From NCBI GenBank assembly GCA_019054805.1, contig JAHQIY010000015.1, forward strand, positions 504,001-568,000: DNA of 64,000 nt, given 5' to 3'. The notes below the pieces were generated by a model. It had not been told where the DNA came from, did not search any database, and saw only the letters and a program-made list of their open reading frames with translations. This DNA is from Brachionus manjavacas. Lineage: Eukaryota; Rotifera; Eurotatoria; Ploima; Brachionidae. Made by a program: the position numbers and the translations under genes. The first letter of the stretch is position 1, and every line of letters starts with the position of its first letter. Of the stretch, positions 21,234-34,130 are shown one piece after another.

Positions 21234-22292
21234 ATGATCAAAAAATCTACATTTGAGCTTGAAGGGGCTAAATTGACCAACAAGCCGCATAATATTGGCA
21301 TCATTTTTACTTATCTTCTAAATGCAGTTCTATTAGCAGGTCTGCTCTTTTTAAATTATGGTGCTGCTAGTCTAGGTATTACAAGAGGTGGAATCGCTAA
21401 CTCATCTAGAATGTATCCAATTGATGTGAGCCCTGCTGGATTTACTTTTTCTACATGGGGTGTAATTTTTACTCTCCAAGTTCTCTGGACTCTTTACTCA
21501 ATTATTTCCATATTTCTAAAAACAAAAAATGGAAAATTGTACCAAGAACCAGCTGTGTTTACACCATCATTTTTTATGTTCATATTTTTGCACTATGGCT
21601 ATTTGTACGGCTGGCTGTTCGTACTAGATAGTAACTATCTCACAATTTCATTTGTTTTCCTGGCCATTCCTACTTTTTGTTTGTATCTTGCCGCAGTGGT
21701 AAGTCACAAAAATATTTATGATGCTGAGAAAAAGCTCGAAGACAACAAAAGGTAACTTTTTAATTTTTTTTTAAATTAAATTTGATATTATTAAAATTTT
21801 GATTGAATTTAATTTTAAAAATATTTTCTAAAGCTATTTATGGTTGTATCGAATTTTGGTGAACAATGGCATTGCGTTCTATGCTGCTTGGACTACACTG
21901 GCCACATTTTTAAACCTAGCAATTTCATGGACCTACGAATGGGGTGGAAAACGAGATGTTGCCTCAATTACTTCATTGTCATTAGCAACTTTTTTGGTAT
22001 TTGTTTATGTTTTCTTAGATGTTGTTGTCTTTGAAAAATACACTCGATTTACTATTAGTCCCTATGTGCAGCTAATTTGGGGATATACAGGTAATTTTAG
22101 GAAAAAAATTTAAAGAATTTTTTTTTTTTAATTCATCTTTTTATAGGTATCCTTGTAAAAAACTGGAGCTCAAGAACCCCAGCCGCTTACCTAGCTCTGT
22201 CTTTTTTAATAGCTATTATAATATTGACAGCCATTAAACTCGTGGTTACTTTAGTCAGACAAATGAAGCCTTCGATTAACATTTTAAATTAG
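21234..22292 (+). CDS. Multi-pass membrane protein, TspO/MBR-like, copy 3
   Basis: Exons 21234-21751, 21834-22090 and 22147-22292 give an intact 306-residue protein with the same exon lengths as copy 1. The proline/tryptophan segment reads SPAGFTFSTWGVIFTLQ, closer to the PAG..FS.WG consensus of the family than copy 1. Substitutions relative to copy 1 cluster: residues around 46-68 (SLGITRGGIANSSRMYPIDV) and 127-170 differ, while the segments between are identical down to third codon positions, as is most of intron 1. Intron 2, exon 3 and the flanks differ freely. The C-terminus is KPSINILN rather than KVPKNDLA. It is functional by sequence, and is either an older paralog overwritten in patches by copy 1 or 2, or the reverse. 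Confidence 0.8.
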
Positions 22293-23269
22293 TTTGAATT
22301 TCTAAAAGAAAAGAAAATTTTTCACGTATGCAAAAATCGTGAGCAAAAATTCAAAAAAATGGAAATTTTTTTTTATATTGGAACAAACTTGATGAAGATA
22401 TTATTAACTCAGATTTTATTAATTTTTTTAAGATAAAATTTACCAAAGCTTATTTGTCATTATTTTAACACTCAGATCTATAAACTTTAAAGGTTTAATG
22501 AGATTAATGAGAAGTTTTTGTTTAAATTCATAAACAATATTTCAAACGTAAAAAAATCTTAATCCATTTCAATTTTTTTTCAAAATAAAAAATTAATTTC
22601 CTATTTAAAAAATTTTTTTTTTGATATTTTCCCCCTAAATATAACAAACAACATCCTGAATTAACCTGAATTAATCTATAATTTATCTTGAATGTTGCTT
22701 TTACGGGAATTATGACAAAATATCGTTAATTAACCATATTTAACTTCAAATTACAAAAAAGTGATTTTATAGTTGAGTAGCATTACTTAAAAAACTACTT
22801 AATTAGAAATAAAAATTAATAAACACTATTTTTAACTTAAGATTTTTTAGTGAAAAAAAGTTATTTTATACAAAATTTAATTAAGTACTAAAAGTTGAGT
22901 CAACAAAAACAATTTTTTTTAGAACAAACCCAATATTTTCTTTCCACCTCTCAAATAGTCAATTGCTTACTCAATTTATTTTATCATTCATTAAATTTAA
23001 GCTTAATTACCCCATTCTCTCATACCCTCAAATTTATTCGTATTTTGATTTAATTTAATTTTTTGATTTTTTTTTTAAAATGGTTGAAAAAAAAATTAAA
23101 AAAAAGCCTTTACAAGAAAATTAAAAAGAACAATAAAAGAAATAATTAAAGGCCTTGCTTTGGAACAACCTTGGAAGTAGATATCTTGAAAAAAATCATT
23201 AGTGTAGTAAACTTATAAAAAAAGGCAAAATAGAAAGTTGAAGAAATATTCCAATATTAAAAAATATTA
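22293..23269. other. Intergenic
   Basis: Very AT-rich with long A and T runs. No coding frame, repeat or RNA signal is supported. Confidence 0.4.
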
Positions 23270-23475
23270 ATCAACGACATAACTTTTTCTGCAACCGAAT
23301 TGTCAATGACTGGAACGATCTTTACGACTCCATCATCACCGCCAAAAGTACCAACGACTTCAAAGGCAAGCTTGACAAAACAGCAAAACGCGTCACCCAT
23401 CGCGTTTTGCATCATGCTGCTTGCAATTCGCGACTTGTAGCCTACCCCTTACTACTGCTACTAGTATTAGCAAGT
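23270..23475 (+). mobile_element. CR1-like LINE, extreme 3' end with (TAC)n-type tail
   Basis: Frame HNFFCNRIVNDWNDLYDSII, then TAKSTNDFKGKLDKTAKRV, is the closing part of CR1/L2-like RT proteins (NRV..WN.LP followed by FK..LD). It ends near TACTACTGCTACTAGTATTAG, a tail that resembles those of the fragments at 52019 and 58579. Strongly 5'-truncated. Confidence 0.7.
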
Positions 23476-24273
23476 AATCAATATCAAATCAATATTTAAA
23501 ATGTATAATGAAAAAAATTCAATCAAAAGACATTTGATTTGAAATTTTTTTTTTTAAATTTTGAAATTAAAATAAAGACTTTGTTAATAAGGAAGGAAAA
23601 ATCCACTTTCAAGAAGACATTTTTAGAAAATAAATTTCATCTTTGAATTCAAAAAAAGGGAACTAAAAACCTACAAAAAAACTTGCAATCAAGATATGTC
23701 GACAACATTGTGCAGTCATTTACTTATTATTTATTCTTTTTTCTGCGTCCATTCCATGCCTTGATAATTGATAAAAAATAAAATATTAAATTTGATAAAC
23801 AACGACTAAACAAAAATAGCACATCGTCATGAATATCTGAAAAATTATTCTTTTTCAAAAAATTTAATATTTTAAACTATATTTTATTAAATTTTAAAAT
23901 AATTGAATTAAATTGAAATTAAGAAAAAAATTCAATAAGCTGTGAAAGAAAGAAGAATTTTTATTAAAAAATAATAAACAAAAAAAAGTGTCGAAATTGT
24001 TCTACATTCTGTCTAGCATACAATTTAATGTCTTGAAGCCCGTAATCAACTCTTTAGATAAATTGTCTGTAATTGCATTCAATTCGGTAAGATATTTTGG
24101 AATCAAATCCTTGACCGAACGCAGGAAAAATATTCTTAAAAAAATAATTAAATTTCGTTCAAAAAATTAATTAATTGTTTAATATTAAAAGTTTTGAGAC
24201 AAAAATAAAAATTTATTTTACTATGGCTGATTTAACTTAGAATTTATAATTTCAATAAAATATGAAAAATAGA
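23476..24273. other. Intergenic, downstream of NUP155
   Basis: A 60-codon plus-strand frame at 23988-24170 is not recognised. The NUP155 3' UTR must occupy the right part of this region. Nothing else is supported. Confidence 0.35.
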
Positions 24274-27200
24274 TTACTTGTCTGTTTCGCTAGTTGCTCT
24301 GGGAGCCTTGGTGAACAATTCTATTAGACAATAGATGGCATTTATAAATCTTGACGAATTTTCAGCCCATTTGATATCTTTTTTCATGTATACTTCATTA
24401 TATGCTTGAATGAGCTGTTCGAAAGGCAAATTCAATCGTCTTAGCAGCAAACAGCACCATTCAGGCTCAAATCCGTGCACCAAACTCACAAACTCCAACG
24501 AATCAATCAGTGAGTTCAAAGGAAAATAATTCTCATCATCAACATAGTCCTTGGCAATTGAAATCAAATTCTCAGCTAGTTCGTGTTTTAAATCACTCGG
24601 CTTTGTATCCGGCCTGCTTAGTTTGTCAATCTCATTGGCAACAATTTGCTTCCAACAAATTTCAATAAATTTTGGATCCTCATGCCGCGACATTTTAAAA
24701 ATAGCCAACTTGAATTGAGACAATTCAAATTTTTCTGCGAATTCATAGAAAAGTTTGGTTATGTCATACAGTCTTGAGTCTAGCAGTCCCATTGCCTCCT
24801 GGATTGCTTCGGTTCTTGGCTCTATTTTGCCAAGTTCTTCAAAAATTTCCTCTTGCAACAAAGCCACATCTTTTCGGTCATTCAACTCGGCTATTTCGTC
24901 TTTTACAGATGACTTTTGTGAGCTGTTCAGAGCCACTATAGCCTGGGTCAAGTATTCAACTCGCTCTCGCAGAGAAATGGAAGTTGCGCTCTCTTTTTCT
25001 GCCAGAGTTATCAACACTTTAGATGCTTTTATGTAGTCTTTTTTGTAGTCATAATGTCTCCATAACAAATCTAGATAAATTCTGTTCTTTAATTGATTTT
25101 CATATTGTCTAATAAGATAAAACTCCAAAAATGTCGAGTCCAAAGTGACCAATTTTTTCTCAAAACCAGTGCTGACCATCCAATTGAACAAACTGACCTG
25201 AGCCAATTCGTCTTTAGAATTTACTACATAGCGGATTAGATAATTAATTTCCTCTTCTAGCTTTTCTTTAGAGATAAAAGCGTTGGTTTTTTGTTGAGCC
25301 AAAGAGTAGGATGGAGTTTTGACCAAATTATTTAAGCAGTCCAGCATTGACTTGTAGCATTCTGTTCTCAGTTGGTAGTAGTGTTGGCCTTGAATGTCCT
25401 CAGGAGGCTCATTTTTTCGGTAATAGTACAATGCGATGTTTTGAGGGTCGCGTTTTTCTGCCGCAGTAATACACAGCTCGAATATTGCTTCATAGCATCC
25501 GGCAGTGTGTAGCATGTCGCAGACTTGACCCAGATTGGCCACGTATCCAATTTGCTTGACCAAATCGACGGCCTCCTTCAACAATCTGTCTCTTTCGTAG
25601 CTATCATTTTTTATATTCAACGCTTGCTTAAGCTTTTCACAGGCCTTGGAAAATATGGCATTCTCGTTCGTGTACAATGATGGACACATCTGCTTTAGAC
25701 TTTGGTTCAGCAAGTCTGTGCATGCATTATCATCTATGTATCTTAAAAAGAATTTATTCTTTAAACAAATAAATATGTTTGTGAAAAATGGGAAAAATTA
25801 ATTTTTTTGTTTGTTCTTGTTTGTTAAAAATGGATTGCTTTTATTTTAATTGTAAAAATTGAAAATCTTAAAAAAATGTTTGAAAAATTAATAATAAAAT
25901 ATCACTAACTGTTTTATTTTTTGATAAATGAATTTTTAATTTTATTTAATATTTTTTACTGCCTAAAAAAGCGTTAATGTCAGATAGTTTTTTATGTTCC
26001 CCTTCATCATTTACAAAATTATCAAAGTCATCATAGTCTGATGCCACTTAAAATTTGTCCAAACAATAACATGAAAGAACTTCAGTAATTAAAAAAAGAA
26101 GAAGACCAAAAAATAAGTAGAAAGGAATATTAAAAATTTTCTATACCTAAGTTTGAATAATTTTTAAATATATTTTTTAATACATTTTCAATTTTCATTT
26201 TTTTTTTTTTAATTGTAGCAGGAAAATTGAATTTTATTTCTTATAAGGCTAAAAATAAATATTTAAAAAAGACATCTTTCATACTTTTTTTTATCTGAAA
26301 CATGTTGTAAAGATACATCTATCCAGACTTTTAAGTATAAATATTTCAAAAAATTTTATTTTAATTTTTAGCCTTTCAGTAGATTTTTATTTTAAATTTT
26401 TAATCAAATTCACATTTCTCACAGATTGATTTTACTTGAAGATGACTTTTAAGATCCATATTTTTATAAAAATTTTATCTAGTTTTAAAGCTTATTATTT
26501 TGCTTTTTTTGTTTTAAAATTTAGATCTTTTTTCAGTTTAAATATTTGGTAAAATGCCAATTTTTAAGCAATATGTAACAAATTATCTACTCTTGCGAAA
26601 ATCTTAGTGCTATTTGGTCGATCAAAACTTAAAAGATTAACGTGAAAATTGAATTTACAAATTTTTCATAATTTTATTAATGAAAAGTTTGAATTTTCAA
26701 AAAAAATATTAATTATTCTAATTTTGGTCTAAAAAATAAAATATTTAGATAGCTGAATTGCGAAACGGTGAAAAAAAAATTGAAAATATCATTCAATAGT
26801 TCGGCCAAATCCCTAAAAAAAATGAAAAACCATGTGGTCATTTGTTGCCTTAAGAGAATTGAAGAGTCACAAAAATAAAAATACTTCAAACATGGCAACT
26901 TTTTTTTTATCATTAAGCAACTTTGTTTAATAAAATATTAAAAAATTTGAAAATTTAATTTTCATATCAAAATTTTTAATTCTCTATACCAAAAAATCAA
27001 GACATTTTATTTGATTTAATCTGGAAAAATAATAAAAAAATTTTACCTGTACAACAAAGCAGTGATCAATTGATCCAAAAGGTTATCATCGGACATTAAA
27101 AAATTTTTAATCTGCATATTCATTAGCATCAATTGAGTTTGCTTGTCCAACTTGGTGCTAATAAAATGAAATTTGTGGTCATCTAAAATTTTCCACAGAC

Positions 27201-30200
27201 CAAAAATCTCAATAGTTCTATTTAAAAATTGTTTCACCAAATAAATGGACCCAATTTCGATTTCTTCGGCAATCTTTTTCTCAGTAAGCGGCAGACCCGA
27301 ACTTGTCAAATTGTTCAAAGCATGTAGATTGAGAGCTAGACTTTGAAATTGGGTGGCAAATTTGGGCGCCGCAGTCACACGTGAACCACTTGCAGTCTGA
27401 GCTATTTGTTCACCAAAGCCAAACAGAGAGCCAGTGACATGCGAATGCTGTACAGTCTTAAGCTGGGGATAATTGAGCTCAATAAAGCTTCTGATCTCGT
27501 TCAATTTGTTCAAAAACCATTGGATTTGAATATCTGCAAAGGTGGCGAATATGGTCGCTTCGCTCAGATTAAAGGTGTCCGTGTCTTGCATGCGACTTCC
27601 GGGCAGTTCATTCAGCAGCTTCAAGTCCCAAATTGGACTTAGCAAACGAGATAGATAGATATAAATGGCATCATGTTTTCCAGAGAAATAAATTTCACAT
27701 TCGTTCTTTTGCTGCTGAGCAGAGCCCACTGTTTGTGCAGGAATGTTCGACTGGTTGCGCAAAGGTCTGCTCTGTGCTTGGAAATTGTCTTTGGTTCGCA
27801 TCACTATCGGTGTGGACATTTGCTGTGGACTGTTCAAAATTGAAACCGAATTGAACGCTGTCTTGGGCTGCACTCGGTTTATCATGGTAACATCATAGAT
27901 CGAGTTTTCGTTTTGTTCCATGCCAGGGTCAACAAGGCTGTTCTGGGGGTTGAAAGGCTGGTTCGACTGAGTTACAGGATTGGCCGAGCCGAATGTATAA
28001 GAGCTTTTTTTGCGAATCTCAGGCTCGCCAGAGTACATAAAGTAGGCCTGGGTAGCCCACTCGAACAGCCTCGCATCACCAGAATGATTCAGCGCCACCG
28101 CTAAACAAAGCGAGCATGCCTCGGACTTTTCGTAGATTTTGTTGAAAAAAAGCCGCACACTGTCCGAGTTGGGTCCGTTTGACTCGCGGAGACAAATGGT
28201 CAATTGGTCAATGGGCCGCATTTTGTTCCACATAAAGCATCCCTGCGGTGTTATCATGGCAAAGCGGCGCGGCATGTCAAAATATTCGCTAGACAGCTTG
28301 GGTATGTTTTCGATGCCAGTTGCTGATTTGATTGTCTGAAGATTGTCATTTTCCAAGGCGGCTGTGCGAATGGCGTTCAGTGTGGGCACTATTTCTTCAC
28401 AGTTCCAAATGCGGCCATCAATGTCAAATATACACTTGGACTCTTTGTAGTTGTTGTGCAATAGGAAAAGGTCTCTGTTGAGCAAAAGGACAGTGTCGTT
28501 TTGCTCGTCTCGTTTGGTCATCATTAGACTGATTCCATCGTTGATGTACGCCGAGCTCACTGGACCATTTCGGTTGTGAGATGAAAGCTCGATGTTGGGT
28601 GGGATGCGAACATGAACCAGCTGAAAAGTTGACGGTGGGGCTTGATAAGGCGACACCATCTGCTGGAATTGTTCAAATGGGCTTACCGAGAAGTAAAGTC
28701 GTATTCCAAATTGGCTCACTGCTACCAAATTGATGTTTTTTGACTCTGATTGCTTCACAGCTGATATGTGTATCAATGGCATGAACAAATGTTTATCGTT
28801 CGAGCTTTAAAAAGATTTTATCATTAAATAAAAAAATGGAACTCGAAATTTTTTTTGTCAAGTTAAGAGAAAATATTAGATTTAAAAAATTTTTGATAAA
28901 TTTTAAAATTATAATGTTTTTGATTTAAAAAAAAAAATTAAAATTTTCTTTCAAACATGGTATGAAACGATGAACATCGTGTTATAAGTCAGCTTTGGTA
29001 AACAAGGTGGCGGTGGCATCTTCGCACTAGCTTAGGTTAAAATGCTTCCCAACATTTTTTTTAAGTTCTAAAAATATTTGGATATAAAAACTTGATTTTT
29101 TTGCTTATTTATTTTTAATTTTTTGAAAATTGATTTATTTAAACTTTATTTATTATAATAGCAATTTTAATTAATAAACTCTTTAATTAAATTAATTTTT
29201 TATTCATTAATAAAAAATCAAATATTAAGAGAATATTTTAGCTTATTTTAGAAATGATATTTATTATTTACAGCCAGACTTGTTTATAAGTCACAAAATT
29301 TTAAGTCAAAGTTATAACTTGCACAAAAATTTTTATCAATACCAGCTTCATCTGGACCAGTTGATAGAATTATTTTCTTAATCTGGTTACATTTACAGAG
29401 CACAAAGGTCAAGATTAACGCCCAGGAATTTGAAAGCAACCACTTTATTGGTATCAAATATGGATTTATTAAATCATTGACTTGACTTAAAAAAAAAAAA
29501 ATTAAGTCATTGACTTGACTTGACTTAAGACTTGTGACTTAAAAACAAGTCTGTTAAAAGCTTGTCTATTTGTTTATTCTTTTTGAATAATACTCATAAA
29601 ATTTAAGATATTAGATTTATTCGATTTAATGTAATCATCTTGGTATAAAACAATTGAACTTGAAAATAAGTTAAACTTTTAAAATAAATATTATTATTAT
29701 AATGAAGTGTACCTTTTTGAAAACTTTTTTAAGTGATGTTTTTAATTAAATAAATTCTTTTTAATAAAATAAAATATTTTATCTCTTAATATGCGGATCT
29801 CCCATAAAAAAAAGTATCTATACTTTTTAGCTGATTTTGACTCTAGCCAAAGACCATCTTGCTACTTTATTGTGCAAATTTATTTTCATTTTACAAGCTA
29901 AAAGAAAATAAATTTAATAAAAACTGGATTAATAATTAATATGTTAAAAAAGTGCTATTTGTCTATCATTTTTGCAGATCCAAGCAGAGCTTAAACTGGC
30001 TGATGGTATAGTGAAAGCTTTTTAAATTTTGCATAAAATGAAAAAAAAAGGGCTTTGCTTCTATTATCAGAATTGCCCAAAAAGCATGGAAAATGCCCAG
30101 TTTTCTTTATAAAGCATGAAGTCCGCATTTTACTAAAAACCATCCAAAATATTTATCAGCTTAGAAAAAAGGGTTATGACAAGATGGGAAAGAGTTTATT

Positions 30201-31636
30201 ACTTTTAATTCTTTTTTTTTTAAAAAACGCCTTTTTTGAATTATTTTTGATCAGGTAAATAATTAAGATTTAATAAGCGTATTGAATTTAATAAATAAAT
30301 TATTTAGATTGATGATTTAATAAAATTAAATTTTCTTACTTTAATAAATTTGCTGCTTTTGACGCTATTGAATTACAACTGAGACTACTTATCTTAGATG
30401 TATCCATGCCATTAGGTCCTAAATAAAACACCTTAAAAGAAAAATTAAAAAATTTTACTTTTTTTTAATTAAAATACTTGTATGGTGCTATTTTCGGATC
30501 GTGTGTACAAAACATTTCTTGTTTCGTCAATTTCAATCTGAATAATTGAATCAGCATCTGTGAAGCTGAGAAACGATGGGACCAAATAGTGAAATTTACT
30601 GTGAGACAGATTTATTTTTTTTGTTTGCGAACTGAACCAACTGGTTTGATTCTTGGCAAAAAATTAAATAAAAAATTATATTTAACTAAAATTTAATTAA
30701 AGCAAATTGTTTTTATTTTATAAATTTTTGATTTAAATAAATTAATTTTTTTCAACTTACTTGATAGAAAAACTCGTACAAAGATCCGTCTTTGGCGCCC
30801 ATAAATATTCTACCTGTGCTCTTGGCCGATCTTAGGGAATTTATTATCAAATTATCAGTTGGTATTGAATACACCGGTTGTGGTGAAAATCTCATTTCGT
30901 TCACTATGGCACCGTTGCCTTTAGTGTAACGAATAAAATCAACTGACAGAAGAGCGACTTGGCTATTTGTGGCTAGGCAAAGGCCGTATTCGACTCCATC
31001 GTCAAATGTGCCCTCTTTGGGAACAAACAGCTCCACAGCTAATATGGGCTCGAGCAAATTATCATAGAAGCAAATGTCACTGCCGTCCTCATAATTCCAG
31101 AAAAAAATTAAATTATCTATTGTAAGCCAAGCTCGAGATATGCACGTAAAAAGGCCCATGGCACAGTTTATTTGCATCTCTTTTATAAAAAATTAAATTT
31201 GAATTAAATTTGAATTGTTTTCCCAAAATTACGGCCAAATTGTTCCAAGAGTTCGGCAGGTATTGGCACATGTTTTAGTTTAGAAATTTCCGGCAATTCC
31301 TGATGGAAATGAGAAAATTGGAAGGTAAGGTTCGGATAATAAAAATCTGTGTGTCCACTTATAGTTGGGGCATCTAGAATAAACTGATTATTATTTTTCT
31401 ACTATTTTATTTTTCTTTTCAAAATGACTTATGTTATCTATTTGAAGAACTTTGGAAAATTCAGTCAAATTTCGAGAGTTCTCAATGCATTTGTTTAAAA
31501 TTTCCGTGATGTCCTTCTGTGATTTTTCGTCAATTGATGATGAGAGAAGTGGATTTGAGATAAGCATTGGATTAATGCTTGATGAACTCATGCTTTTAGA
31601 TGTAGGTGATAAAAGCATCGAATGAATGCCAGACAT
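24274..31636 (-). CDS. NUP155: Nucleoporin Nup155
   Basis: Scaffold nucleoporin of the inner ring of the nuclear pore, needed for pore assembly. Seven exons on the minus strand, all GT/AG with matching phase: 31429-31636, 31233-31373, 30761-31179, 30478-30651, 30340-30431, 27047-28804, 24274-25741; total 1419 residues (human 1391). The N-terminal propeller contains ISRAWLTIDNLIFFWNYEDG and AKDGSLYEFFYQ; VSQFGIRLYFSVSPF closes it; a low-complexity Asn/Gln/Ser linker (about residues 580-680) leads to the alpha-solenoid, with YYYRKNEPPEDIQ and KRDPQNIAL in the last exon. The match to vertebrate Nup155 runs over the whole length. ATG at 31636 is the first in the frame that joins the conserved N-terminal region. 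Introns 5 and 6 are large (1.5 and 1.3 kb). No break is seen. Confidence 0.95.
25742..27046. other. NUP155 intron 6, with a short coding-like minus-strand stretch
   Basis: Mostly AT-rich filler. At 25946-26047 on the minus strand an open stretch of 33 codons reads VASDYDDFDNFVNDEGEHKK and ends LGSKKY-stop, preceded by a possible TTTTAAG acceptor. Its acidic composition is unlike random AT-rich translation; it may be the last exon of a nested gene or a gene fragment. Confidence 0.35.
28805..30339. other. NUP155 intron 5 with repeat-like content
   Basis: Contains a string of TTGACTTGACTTAA-type repeats at about 29475-29545 and, in reverse, a short stretch resembling the pre-RT region of LINEs (STGPDEAGIDKN) near 29340-29380. 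A 67-codon frame at 30055-30258 is not recognised. No gene is supported. Confidence 0.35.
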
Positions 31637-33180
31637 TTTAATCAATCAAACAGAGTATCTGCTAGTTTAGTAAAAAGATAATTTTTAAAATGCGCTTAAA
31701 TTTAAATCTAAAACTTTTTCTACAATTTAGAATCTATTGTGTTCAAGGCTTAACAAAGCAGTATAAAACATTTAAAAACTTAAAATTATAAATTTTTCAT
31801 TTCAACTTTTCTAATAAACTTAACAAATGTTGTTACACATTTTTTTAAAGTCTTTTTTAGAAAGTTTAAAAATTAGCTGAAAAATATTTTTTTTGATTAT
31901 TAATTTGAATTGACTGCTATTTTTTTCTTGTTTTCATTCCTTTAATTTATTTAATAAAAAAAATATTATTTGTCAGCTAGCAAAAATACACTCTATAATC
32001 AATTTTTTTATTTTTTTGTTTTCTAATGCGTATAATGAAGATTTTTTTTTCGCAGAAAGATAGCTACCATAGCGAAACTACATCTAGTCTTGCTCCACAG
32101 GTCTCCCGCTGTAGCTTATTATTATTTTTATTATATTTTGAAAACAAAAATACTTAAAATATGGTTATTTTTAACTAACAATAACAAAATTAAAATTAAT
32201 TATCTAATCTAATTAAAACATATTCATTTTTAATGTATTGAAAAAAAATAAAATGAAATAAAAGTCGTGGTTCACTCGCTCATGGTCTTTTCTTTTCTGT
32301 CTCTATAAATACTATTTCTAATTTCAGTAATACCCTTTTTCTTAATCTAATGAAATTTTTTTAAGTGAAAAATATTATTATTAATTGTTACTGAAAATTA
32401 AATTAAAATATTTTACATGCAAAACATGAGGGACTTAATAAAGCAGTATCCATTAAAGCATTATCGAGAACCCTAGATTTAGTATCTTAGTATTTTAAAA
32501 TAAATAAATTATTAATTTATTTGTTTATCTATATTTATATGCAAAATCTCATTTAGTTTACAAAAAAAAAATCAAAAAAGAAAAAGAAAATTAATTATTT
32601 TTTAGAGTTAAAAAAAATAAAAAGTGTTTTTTTAGAGAAATTTAAAAGAGTTCTTAATCAGAACTATAGCACTATTTACTTTGGCAGCTGAACATTTTCA
32701 ATTAATCGTGACAACAGAAATTCCGTCAAATGAGAAAAAGCTACAAGTGGTAATTTTCCAATCATCTGGTACCATAACTTACAAACGTGACCTGTTGAAA
32801 ATATTTAATTGACACTGAAATGTAAAAAATATAAATTTTTAAGAATTAATTTTATCTGATCCTGGAGATCCAGTTTCAATCTAAATTGTAGACCAAACAC
32901 ACTTTTAGTAATTTTTAAAATTTCTAGTGCAGCGATTTTTTAACTTTAAAAAGAAAAAAAAGAAAAATTTGGAAAAATATTCAAAATTCTTAAATTAGAA
33001 TTATTAAAATTAAGATTAAATTTTTTTTTCAAATTTTGAAATTTTATTATTAATCTGATAATTAATAAGACATGATAGTAAATTTTCAAGTATTAAATTA
33101 TTTTTTAAATTTTTATTTGAACAAACAAATCGACACTAAATTGAAATTATATGATAAAAGAAAAATTTATTTTAAAAAGT
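31637..33180. other. Intergenic between NUP155 and SNRPA1
   Basis: Includes the NUP155 promoter and the SNRPA1 3' UTR, neither with a distinct motif. A GC-richer patch at about 32050-32115 followed by TTATTATTATTTTTATT may be an old LINE tail. No coding signal. Confidence 0.35.
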
Positions 33181-34130
33181 TTATTCATCTTCGACCATGG
33201 ATTGATTATTTTTAGCTGCATCGTCCGCTACTCTTTGTTTCAAATGACTAGGAATAATACCTGACCGCAGCATTGCGTTGAGCTGTTCTATTTCTTCAAT
33301 TGATTTAGCTTGTGAAATGGCCAGCTTTATTTTTAAAAATAGGTAATTTATTAAGAAAGAAAATAAAGATTTTCTTTACTCTAATGGCATCGATGTCTTC
33401 TTTAGATGGTTGAGCTCTTTCGATTCTTTGTTGTTTTTGCCCATTTTCTCCTCCTGGTTGATTTAAGCTCAGTTTGTCCAACTGTTCACCAGGAACAAAA
33501 GTTCTTGGAACTTCGCTTTTCTTTAATTTTTTGCCTTTATATAATTTTTGTGCTTCTTCCCTTTCTTTATCACGAATGCGTTTAAAATCAAGCACTCTTA
33601 AACTCGGTATGCGGTAAATGGTATACAATCTGTAGTGTTTTAGAGCGGCTACTGGATTACGCAGCAAACTAAGATATTTTAGACTTTTTAATGAACTTAA
33701 ATTGTCTATTTCAGTTAATTCTTCTATATTGTTATTAATCATAACAAGATTTTCAATATTTGGCAAAAATTGGTTTAAATTTTGTCCAACATATCTAAAA
33801 AATTTATTGAAATTAAAATTGTTTTAAATTTAATTTGAAAAATTTAATTACTGAATTTTATTGTTGTTTAATAATAGAGATTTAATTTTAGTCATCAAAG
33901 GAAATCCATCAAGTCGTCTGATTTCATTGTCTGAAAAATCAATTGTGTCGAATTGGTTTAAAGTAGCGCCCAAATTTTCTATAAGACCAATTTTGTAGCC
34001 TGAAAAAAAAATTTAATTCCTGAAATAGTATTAAGATTTTTAAATGACCTCGGAGACAAAGCTCATATTCTTTTACTGGGTTGATATACTGAAAGCTATC
34101 TTCTATTAATTCAGGTGTCAGACGAACCAT
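33181..34130 (-). CDS. SNRPA1: U2 small nuclear ribonucleoprotein A'
   Basis: Leucine-rich-repeat protein that pairs with U2B'' on stem-loop IV of U2 snRNA. Exons 34049-34130, 33852-33999, 33380-33794, 33181-33324 give 262 residues (human 255). Start MVRLTPELIEDSFQYINPVK; LRR region with DFSDNEIRRLDGFP, LLLNNNKI, LVMINNNIEEL and SSLKSLKYLSLLRNPV; LRR cap with HYRLYTIYRIPSLRVLDF; then a basic/charged tail and a terminal helix SIEEIEQLNAMLRSGIIP that matches the human C-terminal part. Introns are about 50-55 bp. Divergent from EXOSC1, with 956 bp between the two start codons. Confidence 0.95.

Noticed and set aside
27406..28339. Several plus-strand ORFs of 60-80 codons opposite NUP155 exon 6
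   Set aside because: They are shadows of the conserved minus-strand exon and show no family features of their own.
29335..29400. Short LINE-like peptide (STGPDEAGIDKN) in NUP155 intron 5
   Set aside because: Only about 12 residues resemble the pre-RT motif; not enough to annotate an element.
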